From: JBBQER01 sp052148155
Lineage (GTDB): Bacteria; Actinomycetota; Acidimicrobiia; IMCC26256; PALSA-610
DNA: 48,286 nt
Reading direction: 5' to 3'
NCBI GenBank assembly: GCA_052148155.1
Contig: JBKQIY010000192.1
Location: forward strand, 1 to 48,286
Below the pieces are notes generated by a model. That model was not told the DNA's origin. It searched no databases and worked only from the letters and a program-made list of their open reading frames with translations. Below are positions 35,205 to 44,983 of this stretch, one piece after another. A program made the translations under genes and the position numbers. Numbering within the stretch: the stretch's first letter is position 1; the number at the start of each line of letters is the position of its first letter.

Positions 35205-36286
35205 CAGTACACGATCACGCTGCGGGCGACTTCGCCCGCTTCCATCGCACGAAACGCGTCGTCGACCTCGTCGAGTGCGATGCGGCGGGTGACGAGCGCG
35301 CCAAGATCGAGGCGTCCGGCGCGGTGGAGTCGCACCATCTCAGGAAAGTCGCGGCGGGGATCTGTCGCGCCGTAGACACAGCCGCGGATGGTTTTGGCGT
35401 CGACCATGAGCGTCATGGCGCCGATCGAGACCATGTCGTCGAAACGGCCGGCGCCGACGATCGTGACGGTTCCGGCCCGACGGGTCATGTCGAACGCCTG
35501 GCGGATGGTCGCCGACGTGCCGACGACCTCGACCGCGTAGTCGGCACCGCGACCTTGCGTGAGTTCGCGCACGGCCTGCACGGCGTCGGTACTTGATGCG
35601 TCGACGACCGCGGTTGCGCCGCAGGTGCGCGCCAGCTCGAACTTCGACGGGTAGCGATCGACCGCGATGATGGGTTCGGCGCCGGCGAGGCGCGCGCCTT
35701 GAATTGCTGCCAATCCGACACCGCCGCAGCCGATCACCGCGACGCTCGCACCTGGCTCGACCCGGGCGCTGTTGCAGACCGCACCGACGCCCGTCACGAC
35801 GCCGCAGCCGACGAGTGCACCAAGGTCGAGTGGGAAGTCGCGGTCGATCGCGATGCAGGCCGCTTCGGGAAGGATGGTTTCTTCACCGAAGGTTGCCGTC
35901 CCAAACGCCGCGAGCAGCCCTTCCCCGTTGGGGTCGGTCGCATAGTGCGACGCGAAGGCGTGGTCCATGCCACGTTCGCACAGCTCGGGATGCGCATGCA
36001 GGCACTGGAAACACTGCCGGCACGGTGCGACCCACGACAACACGACGTGATCGCCGGGCGAAACGGTCGTGACGTCGGCGCCGGTTTCGAGCACCACGCC
36101 GGCGCCTTCGTGTCCGAGCACTGCGGGGAGCGGATGGGGGATGGTTCCGTCCTGGATCGACAGATCGGAACGGCACACGCCACTCGCGGCGAGACGGACG
36201 TGCACGTCGTGTCGCCCGAGGTCGCGCAGCTTCAGTTCGGTGACCTCGAAACGTGCGCCGGCCGCCCGCAGCACCGCTGCTTTCAC
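35204..36286 (-). CDS. Zinc-dependent alcohol dehydrogenase (MDR family)
   Basis: 360 aa. Catalytic zinc ligands in GVCRSD and LGHEGAGVV; a four-Cys structural zinc lobe (PCRQCFQCLHAHPELC); Rossmann VIGCGGVGLAAIQGARLAGA followed by VDRYPSKFELA, whose Asp favours NAD+. It should oxidise an alcohol, for example the P450 product, to an aldehyde or ketone. It overlaps the P450 by 4 bp (ATGA) and the acyl-CoA dehydrogenase by 1 bp, so the three are tightly coupled. Confidence 0.94.
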   Translation of the reverse strand: MKAAVLRAAGARFEVTELKLRDLGRHDVHVRLAASGVCRSDLSIQDGTIPHPLPAVLGHEGAGVVLETGADVTTVSPGDHVVLSWVAPCRQCFQCLHAHPELCERGMDHAFASHYATDPNGEGLLAAFGTATFGEETILPEAACIAIDRDFPLDLGALVGCGVVTGVGAVCNSARVEPGASVAVIGCGGVGLAAIQGARLAGAEPIIAVDRYPSKFELARTCGATAVVDASSTDAVQAVRELTQGRGADYAVEVVGTSATIRQAFDMTRRAGTVTIVGAGRFDDMVSIGAMTLMVDAKTIRGCVYGATDPRRDFPEMVRLHRAGRLDLGALVTRRIALDEVDDAFRAMEAGEVARSVIVY

Positions 36287-37494
36287 GCGTGCACGGGGAA
36301 CACGAGCGGCAGGTGGTCGGCTTGACGGATACCCGCCGAGAAGTGGATCTCGGTGCCGTCGACGATGTTGTATTCGGGGATGCGCTTGTGGAACTCCTCG
36401 AGCGCGACGCGCAGTTCCATACGTGCGAGGTGCGATCCGAGACAGCGGTGGGCACCGCCACCGAACGCGAGGTGGCGGTTGGCGCCCCGATCGAGCATCA
36501 CGTCGGCTGACGAGTCGAACTCTGCCTCGTCGCAGTTCGCGGCGCCGATCATCAAGGTCGCGCTGTCACCCGCACTCATCTTCACACCGCCGAGTTCGTA
36601 ATCCTGGGCGATGACTCGTGGCACCATCATGACGGGTGTCTGCTGGCGGAGCATCTCTTCGATCGCCGGGGACATGAGCTCGGGGTCGTCGACGATTGCT
36701 TGGCGGCGGTCCTGATGTTGTGCGAGATACGCGATCATGCAGTCGAGGGTGGCCGTCACCGTGTCGAGACCGCCCAGCAGCAGCAGGTGGCAGATCCCCA
36801 GCTTCTCGGACTGGGTTAGTGGCCGCCCGTCGACTTCACCGGTCCCGATGCGGCTCAACAGCCGGTCGTCGGGATGCACGCGCTTTTCCTCCAACGCGGC
36901 GACGAAGTAGTCGTTGATCGCGCGGCCTGCGGCCATACGTTTCTGTTCGGTTTCTTCGGCGGTGGCTGCCACCGGCCGGATCGTGTCGTCGCGCCAGCGC
37001 AAGAAATCGCCAAGGTCGCTTTGGGGCAGGCCGACCAGCGCGAGGAAGATCGTCGACGGCAGCGGTGTCGCGAAGTCTTCGTGGAACTCGCACGCACCAC
37101 TGTTGGCGAAGCGGTCAATGATCTCATTCACGAGTACACGCGCTTCGGGCTCGAGCGCCGCCATCTTCTTCGGCGAGAACTCCGGGTCGAGCAGACGCCG
37201 GTACTTGGCGTGGTCGGGAGGGTCGACCGAGAGGGGAATGAGGGGCACATCGTTGCCGATGTTCACGACGTCTTTCGACGAGAACACCTCCGGATGTTTG
37301 AGCGCCCACAGCACGTCGGCATAGCCGGCAACGTGCACGCTGTGCCCGCCGAACATGCCCGCAGCGCGATGCACCGGACATTGCTCGTGGACCTCGTGGT
37401 ACACCGTGACGGGGTCGTCTGCGCAACGCTGCGAGAACAGGTCGGCGATGATGTCATCGTTCGACGACGTGTCATGGGTCGGTGCTTCGTACAT
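36283..37494 (-). CDS. Cytochrome P450 (copy 2)
   Basis: 403 aa. I-helix LLLGGLDTVTATL (AGxxT variant), ExxR within EEMLRQQTPV, haem loop FGGGAHRCLG with ligand C351. Short bacterial length and no membrane anchor, so soluble and dependent on a ferredoxin system not encoded here. Its start shares a base with the deacylase stop. The neighbouring alcohol dehydrogenase, acyl-CoA dehydrogenase and CoA-transferase suggest hydroxylation as the entry step of a degradation route. Confidence 0.94.
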   Translation of the reverse strand: MYEAPTHDTSSNDDIIADLFSQRCADDPVTVYHEVHEQCPVHRAAGMFGGHSVHVAGYADVLWALKHPEVFSSKDVVNIGNDVPLIPLSVDPPDHAKYRRLLDPEFSPKKMAALEPEARVLVNEIIDRFANSGACEFHEDFATPLPSTIFLALVGLPQSDLGDFLRWRDDTIRPVAATAEETEQKRMAAGRAINDYFVAALEEKRVHPDDRLLSRIGTGEVDGRPLTQSEKLGICHLLLLGGLDTVTATLDCMIAYLAQHQDRRQAIVDDPELMSPAIEEMLRQQTPVMMVPRVIAQDYELGGVKMSAGDSATLMIGAANCDEAEFDSSADVMLDRGANRHLAFGGGAHRCLGSHLARMELRVALEEFHKRIPEYNIVDGTEIHFSAGIRQADHLPLVFPVHA

Positions 37495-39224
37495 CAGGCC
37501 TCCGTGGATGATGCGTTGACAGTTTCAGTGTCGCGTCCGGATCGCAACACCGTGCCCGGTGCCGCGCCGGTATAGACGGAGTCGTGCACAATCTCGGTGC
37601 CGTTCACGAGCACGTGCACGACACCGCGCGACTCGGCGACGATCCGGCTCGCACCGCCCGGAAGGTCGTCGTAGGTGCGCTCGCCGATCGGCCCGATCGT
37701 TTCGGGATCGAAGCACACAAGGTCAGCGAACGCGCCTTCGGCGATACGACCGCGGTCGCGCAGTCCGTACAGACGCGCCGGCTTGTCGGACAGCAACCGC
37801 ACCGCTTCTTCGATCGGGAGGTAGCCGTTGCGGACGGCGTCGCCGACCACGAACGTCGAGTACGCGGCGCCGCTCATCATGTCGAGGTGTGCGCCCGCGT
37901 CGGATCCGCCGATCATCGCCCGCGGATCGCGCCAGACGTCGACGCGCATCTTCCAGGTTTCGGCGGGCTCGGGCCCACCGAAGTCGGGGCGCAGACCGGT
38001 GCGGAGTTCGTCAGCGACCACGATGTCGAGCAGCGCGTCGAACGGCGACTTCCCCTGCTCGGTGGCGATGTCGCCCACATGGCGGCCTTCGAATGCGTGC
38101 GTGCGCGGCGTGAACCCCTCGATGATTTCCAGCCGTTCCCAGCGTGCGAGGTTCGCGAGGACGCCCGCTTCGGGTGAGTGGGCCTGCTCGTCGAGTCGGG
38201 CGCGGACGACGGGATCGCTCAGGGCCCGGATGCGTTCCGGTACCGGCAATCCGATCGTTTCGCGCCAACCGGGCAGTCCGTCGAGGACGAATCCGGAAAG
38301 GAAGGACAGACGGATCTTGATGCCCTGCGGCAGGGTGAGCGCCACGACACGCGCGCCGCGTGCCGCGGCGCGCGTGCCGGCATCGAGTTGCGCGTCGTGC
38401 ATGCCGCCGCGGGCGACACCGAGCACGTTCCAGTTCAACGGCCGGTCGGCGGCGAGCGACATCGAGGTCATCAGGTCGACCTCGTCGTCGGAAAAGCCGT
38501 TGAGACATCCTGCGATGATGCACTCGAGCTGCGTGCCGGGATGGCTGCGTACCGCGCCCGCCAGGCGGAGCAGCTCGTGTCGGGTCGCGGCACGCGACGG
38601 CACCGGATTGCCATCGCCGTCGTTATGGGTCGGTGCCTGCGACGTGGAGAATCCCATAGCGCCCGCGTCGAGCGCCTCGTGCAACAGCCGTTCCATCTGT
38701 TCGATCTGGTCGTCGGTGGCTGCTTCGCCGACCGCGTCTGCGCCCATCACGACCCGTCGCAGCGCCGAGTGTCCAGTCAGGAAACCGGCGTTCACTGCGG
38801 TGCCGCTGTCCTCGACGCGTTGGAGATAGTCACCGAACGATTTCCAGTCCCACGGCAGACCCTGTTGCAATGCGGGCAGCGGAATACCCTCGACCCGCGC
38901 CATAAGCCGCGACAGGTAGTCGACGTGTTCTTCAGTCGCAGGTGCGAGCGTGAATCCGCAGTTGCCGCCGAACACCGTCGTGACGCCGTGCATCGGCGAC
39001 GGGCTCGCGGTCGCGTCCCACAACAGTTGCGCGTCGTAGTGGGTGTGCAGGTCGACGAAACCTGGCGCGACGACCAGGTCGGTCGCGTCGAGGGTGCGAG
39101 TCGCGCTCTCGTCGACGTCGCCGATCGCGACGATGCGTCCGTCCCGGACGCCGACATCGCCCCGTCGGGATGGCGCGCCGGTGCCGTCGACGATCGTTCC
39201 ACCGTTCAGTTTCAGGTCGAGCAC
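37494..39224 (-). CDS. N-acyl-D-amino-acid deacylase-like amidohydrolase
   Basis: 576 aa amidohydrolase-family protein. N-terminal DLKLNGGTIVDGTG, the metal motif APGFVDLHTHYDAQLLWD, GHSALRR, ASTSQAP-like FSTSQAPTH, and the late GGSDAGAHLD plus C-terminal composite beta strands (GRIAEGAFADLVCFDPETI). This matches D-aminoacylase/dihydroorotase-type hydrolases acting on amides or cyclic amides. GTG start one base after the stop of the upstream amidohydrolase. True substrate unknown. Confidence 0.92.
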   Translation of the reverse strand: MLDLKLNGGTIVDGTGAPSRRGDVGVRDGRIVAIGDVDESATRTLDATDLVVAPGFVDLHTHYDAQLLWDATASPSPMHGVTTVFGGNCGFTLAPATEEHVDYLSRLMARVEGIPLPALQQGLPWDWKSFGDYLQRVEDSGTAVNAGFLTGHSALRRVVMGADAVGEAATDDQIEQMERLLHEALDAGAMGFSTSQAPTHNDGDGNPVPSRAATRHELLRLAGAVRSHPGTQLECIIAGCLNGFSDDEVDLMTSMSLAADRPLNWNVLGVARGGMHDAQLDAGTRAAARGARVVALTLPQGIKIRLSFLSGFVLDGLPGWRETIGLPVPERIRALSDPVVRARLDEQAHSPEAGVLANLARWERLEIIEGFTPRTHAFEGRHVGDIATEQGKSPFDALLDIVVADELRTGLRPDFGGPEPAETWKMRVDVWRDPRAMIGGSDAGAHLDMMSGAAYSTFVVGDAVRNGYLPIEEAVRLLSDKPARLYGLRDRGRIAEGAFADLVCFDPETIGPIGERTYDDLPGGASRIVAESRGVVHVLVNGTEIVHDSVYTGAAPGTVLRSGRDTETVNASSTEA

Positions 39225-39225
39225 C

Positions 39226-40506
39226 TCAGGCCCCTTTCTCGGCGGCTGGCAGTTGCAGCTCTGCGGGCACCGGATGACGAAACAGGTTCGATGCGTTCTC
39301 CCACGTGACCTTGCGTACGTCGGTGGGCGTGAAGTCGCACAGCCCGTCGGCTGCTCGCAGCTGGGTGTCGGGCCACGTGGAGTCGGCGTGGGGATAGTCG
39401 CTTTCCAAGCAGATGTGGTCGATGCCGATGTGCTCTCGCAGCGACATGGTCGATGGGATGTCGATCGTGCAGAACCAGAAGTTGCGCCGCAGCGCGTCGG
39501 TGGGTGCGAGGTTCGGGTCGTCCCAGCCGGCTGAGCCGACGGCGGAATGGTCGAGGACGTAGTCGATGCGGTCGATCAGCATCGGGACCCAGCCGATACC
39601 GCCTTCCGAGAATGCGACGCGGATTTCGGCAAAGCGAGTCGGGATGCGCGCCCAGAGCCAGTCGGCGGCGGCCGCGATCGCGTTCACCGAGAACAGCGAC
39701 GTGTACAACTCGAGCGGCGCGCCGGGAGAGCGGGCCGCGGTCCACGACGACGAACCGTTGTGGAGGCAGATGACGGTCTGGGTTTCTTCGCACGCACGCA
39801 GGAACGGATCCCAATGGTCGGTGTGTACCGACGGCAACCCGAGGTCGACCGGGTTTTCCGGGAAGCTCACGGCCTTGAAACCGCGTTCGGCGTTGCGGCG
39901 CACGTCGGCTGCGGCGATCTCGGGATCGGGTAGCCACGCGAGTTGCAGGGGGATGATGCGGTCGAGGTGAGGTCCGGCCCACTCATCGATGTGCCAGTCG
40001 TTCCAGGCCCGCAGGCAGGCAAGACCGAGCGTCGCATCCTTGCTGTTCGCGAAAATGGTTCCTGCGAATCCCGCGATCAGCGACGGGAAGCACAACGTCG
40101 CGTAGACGCCGTCAAGATCCATGTCGTGAATGCGCGCTTCGACGTCGTAGCATCCGCGCCGCATCTCGTCGAAGCGGGCAGGTTCCATGCTCCACTCGTC
40201 TTTCGGGCGACCGGCGACCGCGTTGAGCCCAACCTGCGGGTAGAAGCCGTCTTCGTAGACCCACGTTTCGCGATCGTCGTCGAGGGTCACGACGTGCGGC
40301 GCCCGCTCGGCAAGCGCGGCCGGAACGCGGCCTTCGAACAGATGCGCGGGTTCGATGAGGTGATCGTCGACCGAGATGATCGTGTAGTGGCGGGGCCGAG
40401 GATCGGGTTCGGGCAAGAACGTCGCCGACGTGTGCGCGGCCTCGTCGTGCGGCTTGCCGCCGGATGCCTTGTGGAGGTGACGCATGACGCGATCGCTGAC
40501 AACCAT
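39226..40506 (-). CDS. Amidohydrolase-2 family metal-dependent hydrolase (copy B)
   Basis: 426 aa, a paralogue of the gene at 9471-10757. ISVDDHLIEPAHLFEGR, GLNAVAGRP, RGCYD, NDWHIDEW, CLHNGSSSW, FSEGGIGWVP and LESDYPHADSTWP mark the ACMSD-like amidohydrolase-2 barrel with its metal ligands. The ATG at 40506 shares one base with the tetR stop (TGATG), so it is translated directly after the regulator. It may hydrolyse or decarboxylate an aromatic or amide substrate; no closer assignment is possible. Confidence 0.91.
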   Translation of the reverse strand: MVVSDRVMRHLHKASGGKPHDEAAHTSATFLPEPDPRPRHYTIISVDDHLIEPAHLFEGRVPAALAERAPHVVTLDDDRETWVYEDGFYPQVGLNAVAGRPKDEWSMEPARFDEMRRGCYDVEARIHDMDLDGVYATLCFPSLIAGFAGTIFANSKDATLGLACLRAWNDWHIDEWAGPHLDRIIPLQLAWLPDPEIAAADVRRNAERGFKAVSFPENPVDLGLPSVHTDHWDPFLRACEETQTVICLHNGSSSWTAARSPGAPLELYTSLFSVNAIAAAADWLWARIPTRFAEIRVAFSEGGIGWVPMLIDRIDYVLDHSAVGSAGWDDPNLAPTDALRRNFWFCTIDIPSTMSLREHIGIDHICLESDYPHADSTWPDTQLRAADGLCDFTPTDVRKVTWENASNLFRHPVPAELQLPAAEKGA

Positions 40507-41177
40507 CAGCTGAGTCCTCCCCAGCAGAACTGCCAAAGGTATTCAGCCTGCTCGTCCGCGTCGGCGACGCGGCCGACGACGACGTCGTCGATTCCGGCCA
40601 GGATCACCCGGAACATCGTCTCGGCGTCGCGGCGCGGGTCGTGGGTGTCGGTCGCCGCCGCGATGTGCTCAGCCAGCAACTCGACTAGGGGCGCAAGCGC
40701 GACGCGCAGCTCGAGCGGATACTGCTCGCAGAGGCGGCGATGCTCGCGAACAAGGACGCTCGCGTAGCCGAGCTGGCCTGACTCGGAGATCAGCGCGAAC
40801 AGTTCGGTGACGCATGCGTGCAGCGCGGCGGCCGGGTTCTCGCGCTCGCCGACCCGTTCGGTGAGCGCTCGAGCGCCGATCTGGCTGTCGTCCTCGATCA
40901 GCGCGAGGAGCAGTTCGTCCTTGCCGGGGAAGCACCGGTAGAACGACTTCAGCGAAAGGTTCGCGCGTGCTGCGATCTGCGAGACGGTGAAGGCGGCGCT
41001 GGTGGTTTCGCTGGCGAGTTCGCGGGCCGCGGCGACACAGCGCTCCATCCGCTCGACGTCGCGGGCTCGGGCGTCGGCGAGGGTGCGGCCGAGCGCACGG
41101 TGCTGCCATCCGGCCGGGGCCGCACCGGCCGGCGCAGACCCGTCAAATTCAGGACTCGCCGTCTGGGAGAATGTCAT
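40506..41177 (-). CDS. TetR family regulator heading the catabolic cluster
   Basis: 223 aa. After about 40 poorly structured residues, ERMERCVAAARELA...AFTVSQIAARANLSLKSFYRCFPGKDELLLALIED is a classic TetR helix-turn-helix; the rest is a helical ligand domain. It is the first gene of the 13-gene minus-strand array and is coupled to the amidohydrolase. The ATG at 41177 sits inside a 17-bp palindrome and has GGAGA directly before it, too close for normal initiation, so a leaderless transcript or an internal start is possible. Probably an autoregulating repressor released by a pathway acyl-CoA. Confidence 0.92.
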   Translation of the reverse strand: MTFSQTASPEFDGSAPAGAAPAGWQHRALGRTLADARARDVERMERCVAAARELASETTSAAFTVSQIAARANLSLKSFYRCFPGKDELLLALIEDDSQIGARALTERVGERENPAAALHACVTELFALISESGQLGYASVLVREHRRLCEQYPLELRVALAPLVELLAEHIAAATDTHDPRRDAETMFRVILAGIDDVVVGRVADADEQAEYLWQFCWGGLS

Positions 41178-41182
41178 TCTCC
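41166..41182. promoter_or_regulatory. 17-bp palindrome GGAGAATG-T-CATTCTCC over the tetR start
   Basis: Perfect 8+8 bp inverted repeat with one central base, spanning the tetR start codon (41177-41175). Size, symmetry and location fit a TetR autoregulatory operator controlling the downstream 13-gene array. I found no second full copy in the window; only a half-site CATTCTCC occurs near 77-84. Confidence 0.6.
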
Positions 41183-41191
41183 GAGACTATC

Positions 41192-41227
41192 GGCGTCTTG
41201 GCCGTCCGAGGCAAGGGTGAAGACGCC
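41192..41227 (-). terminator. Possible terminator between membrane gene and tetR
   Basis: GGCGTCTT and AAGACGCC (8-bp arms, 20-nt loop) lie 17 nt after the stop of the membrane gene and 15 nt before tetR. There is no U-tract, as is common in Actinobacteria. A second regulator-binding dyad is the alternative. Confidence 0.4.
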
Positions 41228-41243
41228 AATGTCGGCTCGCCGA

Positions 41244-41879
41244 TCAGGCGTGGTCGCGGGAGCGGCGGGTGGCGACAAACTCCGCGACTGTCAACAGCGC
41301 GAAGGCGGGGAGCGCGATCGCGAACGCGAGCAGCGCGCCTTCGCGGGCGGCGGCCGCGAAGATGCCGGCCGCCGGGTGGCCGGCGATCAACTCGTACAGC
41401 CCCATGGCGCAGGCGAAGATCATGTAGCCGCAGGTCATCGTCACGACGACGTGCCACGCGAACGCTCGCGGATGGGCGCGCGCGGCGCGTACTCCGGCGT
41501 GCGGCTCAGGACGGTCGGGCCAGTCGCCTCGCCGACGGGCTTGCCAGGCGATCATCACCGGACCGACGAGCACGGCGTAGAACACGGCCAGCGGCACGAT
41601 GACCTGCTGCACGATCTGGGTGAAGCTCTTCCCGCCGCCGAGCGAATTCTTCGGCTGACGCGCGCCTGGGCCGCGCAAGAAGAACGTCCAGCCGCGGATG
41701 AAGAAATGCCAACCCGCCCACAGCCACAACGCGAACAGCAACCAGCGGCTCCACTCGGGACGCATGGCGACCCGGAAAATGTCGCTCAGGGTCGGCCATT
41801 GATGGCCGCGCAGGGTGAGACCCAACGCTTCCACCACAATGACCGCGGCGAACAGCACCGCCCACGCGACGAAGCCCAT
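41244..41879 (-). CDS. Multi-spanning membrane protein of unknown function
   Basis: 211 aa with about five hydrophobic helices: 1-23, 44-60, 90-113, 143-168 and 175-203. Between helices 2 and 3 is a loop with SFTQIVQQVIVPLAVFY; between 3 and 4 a basic/Pro-rich loop. The two halves recall small actinobacterial DUF membrane proteins (DUF6186/DUF6256-like), but I am not certain. It lies between gltA and tetR on the same strand, separated from gltA by a hairpin. Confidence 0.7.
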   Translation of the reverse strand: MGFVAWAVLFAAVIVVEALGLTLRGHQWPTLSDIFRVAMRPEWSRWLLFALWLWAGWHFFIRGWTFFLRGPGARQPKNSLGGGKSFTQIVQQVIVPLAVFYAVLVGPVMIAWQARRRGDWPDRPEPHAGVRAARAHPRAFAWHVVVTMTCGYMIFACAMGLYELIAGHPAAGIFAAAAREGALLAFAIALPAFALLTVAEFVATRRSRDHA

Positions 41880-41899
41880 ACGCGATCCCCCAGTGTTGC

Positions 41900-41922
41900 G
41901 GGCCAGTGCAGCGTGCTGGCCC
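41900..41922 (-). terminator. Probable gltA terminator
   Basis: GGGCCAG and CTGGCCC form a perfect 7-bp stem with a 9-nt loop, about 50 nt after the citrate synthase stop and before the membrane-protein start. A GC-rich hairpin without a U-run. Confidence 0.5.
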
Positions 41923-41972
41923 GGGACGGCCGTGATCCGCGGCCCGGCATGGGGCTGGACCTCGTTGCGGAA

Positions 41973-43268
<1,296 letters not shown>

Positions 43269-43410
43269 ACAGCAGCTCCTCGGTTGTTTCGCGCACCATG
43301 AATCTACCGGCGCCGGGCCGCCCGCCAGACGCGTGACGCGCTCCTAACAGATTCCTTGGTGTCATGTGACGTGGAAATCGAGGTGGCCGGGATGCCAGAC
43401 TCGCCGTCCC

Positions 43411-44424
43411 ATGGACTTCGACCTCTCCGACGATCAGGTTGCACTGCGGGACGGCGCCCGGGAGTTGCTCGACGGGTTCGCCTCCCCCACCCAAGTGCGG
43501 GACCACGCCGGCACCGACGCCGCCTACGACCCGACGCTGTGGGCGGCGATGGCAGAACAGGGCTGGCTGGGAATCGAGGTCGACGAGGCTCGAGGTGGCG
43601 TCGGCCTCGGAACGGTCGAGGTCGCCGTCCTGTGCGAAGAGCTCGGCCGGCATGTCGAGCCGGCACCGTTCGTGTCGACGGTCCTCGCAATCGACGCATT
43701 CGCGGCCGCCGGCGAAGACTGGTGGGTCGATCGCCTCCTCGGAGGCGACGCGGTCGCGTGCGTCGCGTGGGACCCCGCTGCGCCAGTGCCGTACGCGCCG
43801 TCGGCCGACGTTGCGGTCGTGATCGCCGACGACGGCGTGTACGCGATCGATCTGCCCGAACGGCCGCGCCGCCAACCCGCGATGGACCTCACCCGTGAGC
43901 TCGGATGGTTGGCGTTCGATCCTGCTCGAGCCCGCAAGCTCGGTGACGCCGATGCCCGCGCCCGGCTCCTCGATCGCGGGGCGACGTTCACCGCGGCGGA
44001 TCTCCTTGGCAGCGCGTCTCGGGCGCTCGAACTGACAGTGGAATACGCGAAAGAACGCGTGCAGTTCGACCGACCCATCGGCTCGTTCCAAGCCGTGAAG
44101 CACCGTTGCGCCGACATGCTTGTCGACGTCGAAGGTATGCGCTCGACGGTCTACTGGGCAGCTTGGTGTGTCGGCGCCGATGACGAAGAAGCCCATGTCG
44201 CGGCGTCGACCGCCAAGACCTGGTGTTCCGATGCATCAAAGCGCGTGATGAGCTCGGCGTTACAGGTGCATGGCGGGATCGGATTCACCTGGGAGCACGA
44301 CCTGCACTTCTTCATCAAGCGCGCCCAACTCGACCAGTTGACGTTCGGCGACGCGACCTATCACCGGGCGCGGCTCACGTCGTTGTTGCGGCCGCGAGTC
44401 GAAGCCGGGGAGAGTGTGGTGTGA
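43411..44424 (+). CDS. Acyl-CoA dehydrogenase, short heteromer-type
   Basis: 337 aa, shorter than a full ACAD. MDFDLSDDQVALRDGARELL, ELTVEYAKERVQFDRPIGSFQAVKHR and ALQVHGGIGFTWEHDLHFFIKRA are family hallmarks, but the usual Glu-Gly-Thr near the end reads FGD, and the beta-domain flavin motif is weak. Such proteins often form alpha2beta2 dehydrogenases with a second ACAD, for example in steroid side-chain oxidation. Its partner is not adjacent. The GTG of the dehydratase overlaps its stop (GTGA). Confidence 0.9.
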   Translation: MDFDLSDDQVALRDGARELLDGFASPTQVRDHAGTDAAYDPTLWAAMAEQGWLGIEVDEARGGVGLGTVEVAVLCEELGRHVEPAPFVSTVLAIDAFAAAGEDWWVDRLLGGDAVACVAWDPAAPVPYAPSADVAVVIADDGVYAIDLPERPRRQPAMDLTRELGWLAFDPARARKLGDADARARLLDRGATFTAADLLGSASRALELTVEYAKERVQFDRPIGSFQAVKHRCADMLVDVEGMRSTVYWAAWCVGADDEEAHVAASTAKTWCSDASKRVMSSALQVHGGIGFTWEHDLHFFIKRAQLDQLTFGDATYHRARLTSLLRPRVEAGESVV

Positions 44425-44933
44425 AGTTCGATCAGCCGCCCGACGACGTCGAGTGGAACAACTGGGGCCCGCCGGTGCGTGTGTCCATCGATGCGGGGCC
44501 AGTGATGCTGTTCGCCCGTGCGGTCAAAGACGATGCCGCCGTCTACGCCTCCGAACGAGCCGCACGCGACGCGGGCTTCGAACGCGTTCCGGTTCCGCCG
44601 ACCTATACGTTCGTGATGGCGCATGCTGGAACGTTCTCCGACATCCAACCAGCTGACGGCACCGGGTCGATGTATCCGAGCTCGGACGCCGACTCGGCGA
44701 GCCGGATCGGACGGGACGGACTGTTCCTACACGGCGAGCAGCACTTCACCTACCACCGACCGGTGTACGTGGGCGACGTGCTCGAGGGCCGGCTGCGCAT
44801 GTCGAAGCCGATCACGCGTATCGCGCGGCGCGGCCCGATGGAAGTCACCTACTTTCAAACGGCGTGGACCGATCTCGAGTGCCGACCCGTCGTGGACGAG
44901 CGCATCGTTTCGCTCTTCTTTCCCGGCGTCTGA
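44421..44933 (+). CDS. MaoC/FAS1-like dehydratase
   Basis: 170 aa hot-dog protein resembling the N-terminal FAS1-like dehydratase half of MaoC enzymes: IDAGPVMLFARAVKDDAAVYAS, VPVPPTYTFVMAHAG, LFLHGEQHFTYHRPVYVGDVLEGR. It probably hydrates an enoyl-CoA, possibly with a second subunit. The GTG start overlaps the acyl-CoA dehydrogenase stop by 4 bp, so the two are coupled and form consecutive beta-oxidation steps. Its stop codon lies inside a strong hairpin. Confidence 0.86.
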   Translation: MKFDQPPDDVEWNNWGPPVRVSIDAGPVMLFARAVKDDAAVYASERAARDAGFERVPVPPTYTFVMAHAGTFSDIQPADGTGSMYPSSDADSASRIGRDGLFLHGEQHFTYHRPVYVGDVLEGRLRMSKPITRIARRGPMEVTYFQTAWTDLECRPVVDERIVSLFFPGV

Positions 44934-44983
44934 TCGCACACGATCAGACGCCGGCCGTGACCTCGCAAGCCACGGCCGGCGTC
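44923..44983 (+). terminator. Two mutually exclusive strong hairpins after the dehydratase
   Basis: Hairpin A: CCGGCGTCTGATCG (44923-44936) pairs perfectly with 44941-44954 over a 4-nt loop. Hairpin B: GACGCCGGCCGTG (44947-44959) pairs perfectly with 44971-44983 over an 11-nt loop. They share 44947-44954, so only one can form at a time. Probably the operon terminator; the switch-like geometry is discussed in the findings. Confidence 0.7.

Noticed and set aside
43361..43370. GTCA-TG-TGAC dyad upstream of the acyl-CoA dehydrogenase at 43411
   Set aside because: Arms of only 4 bp; common by chance.
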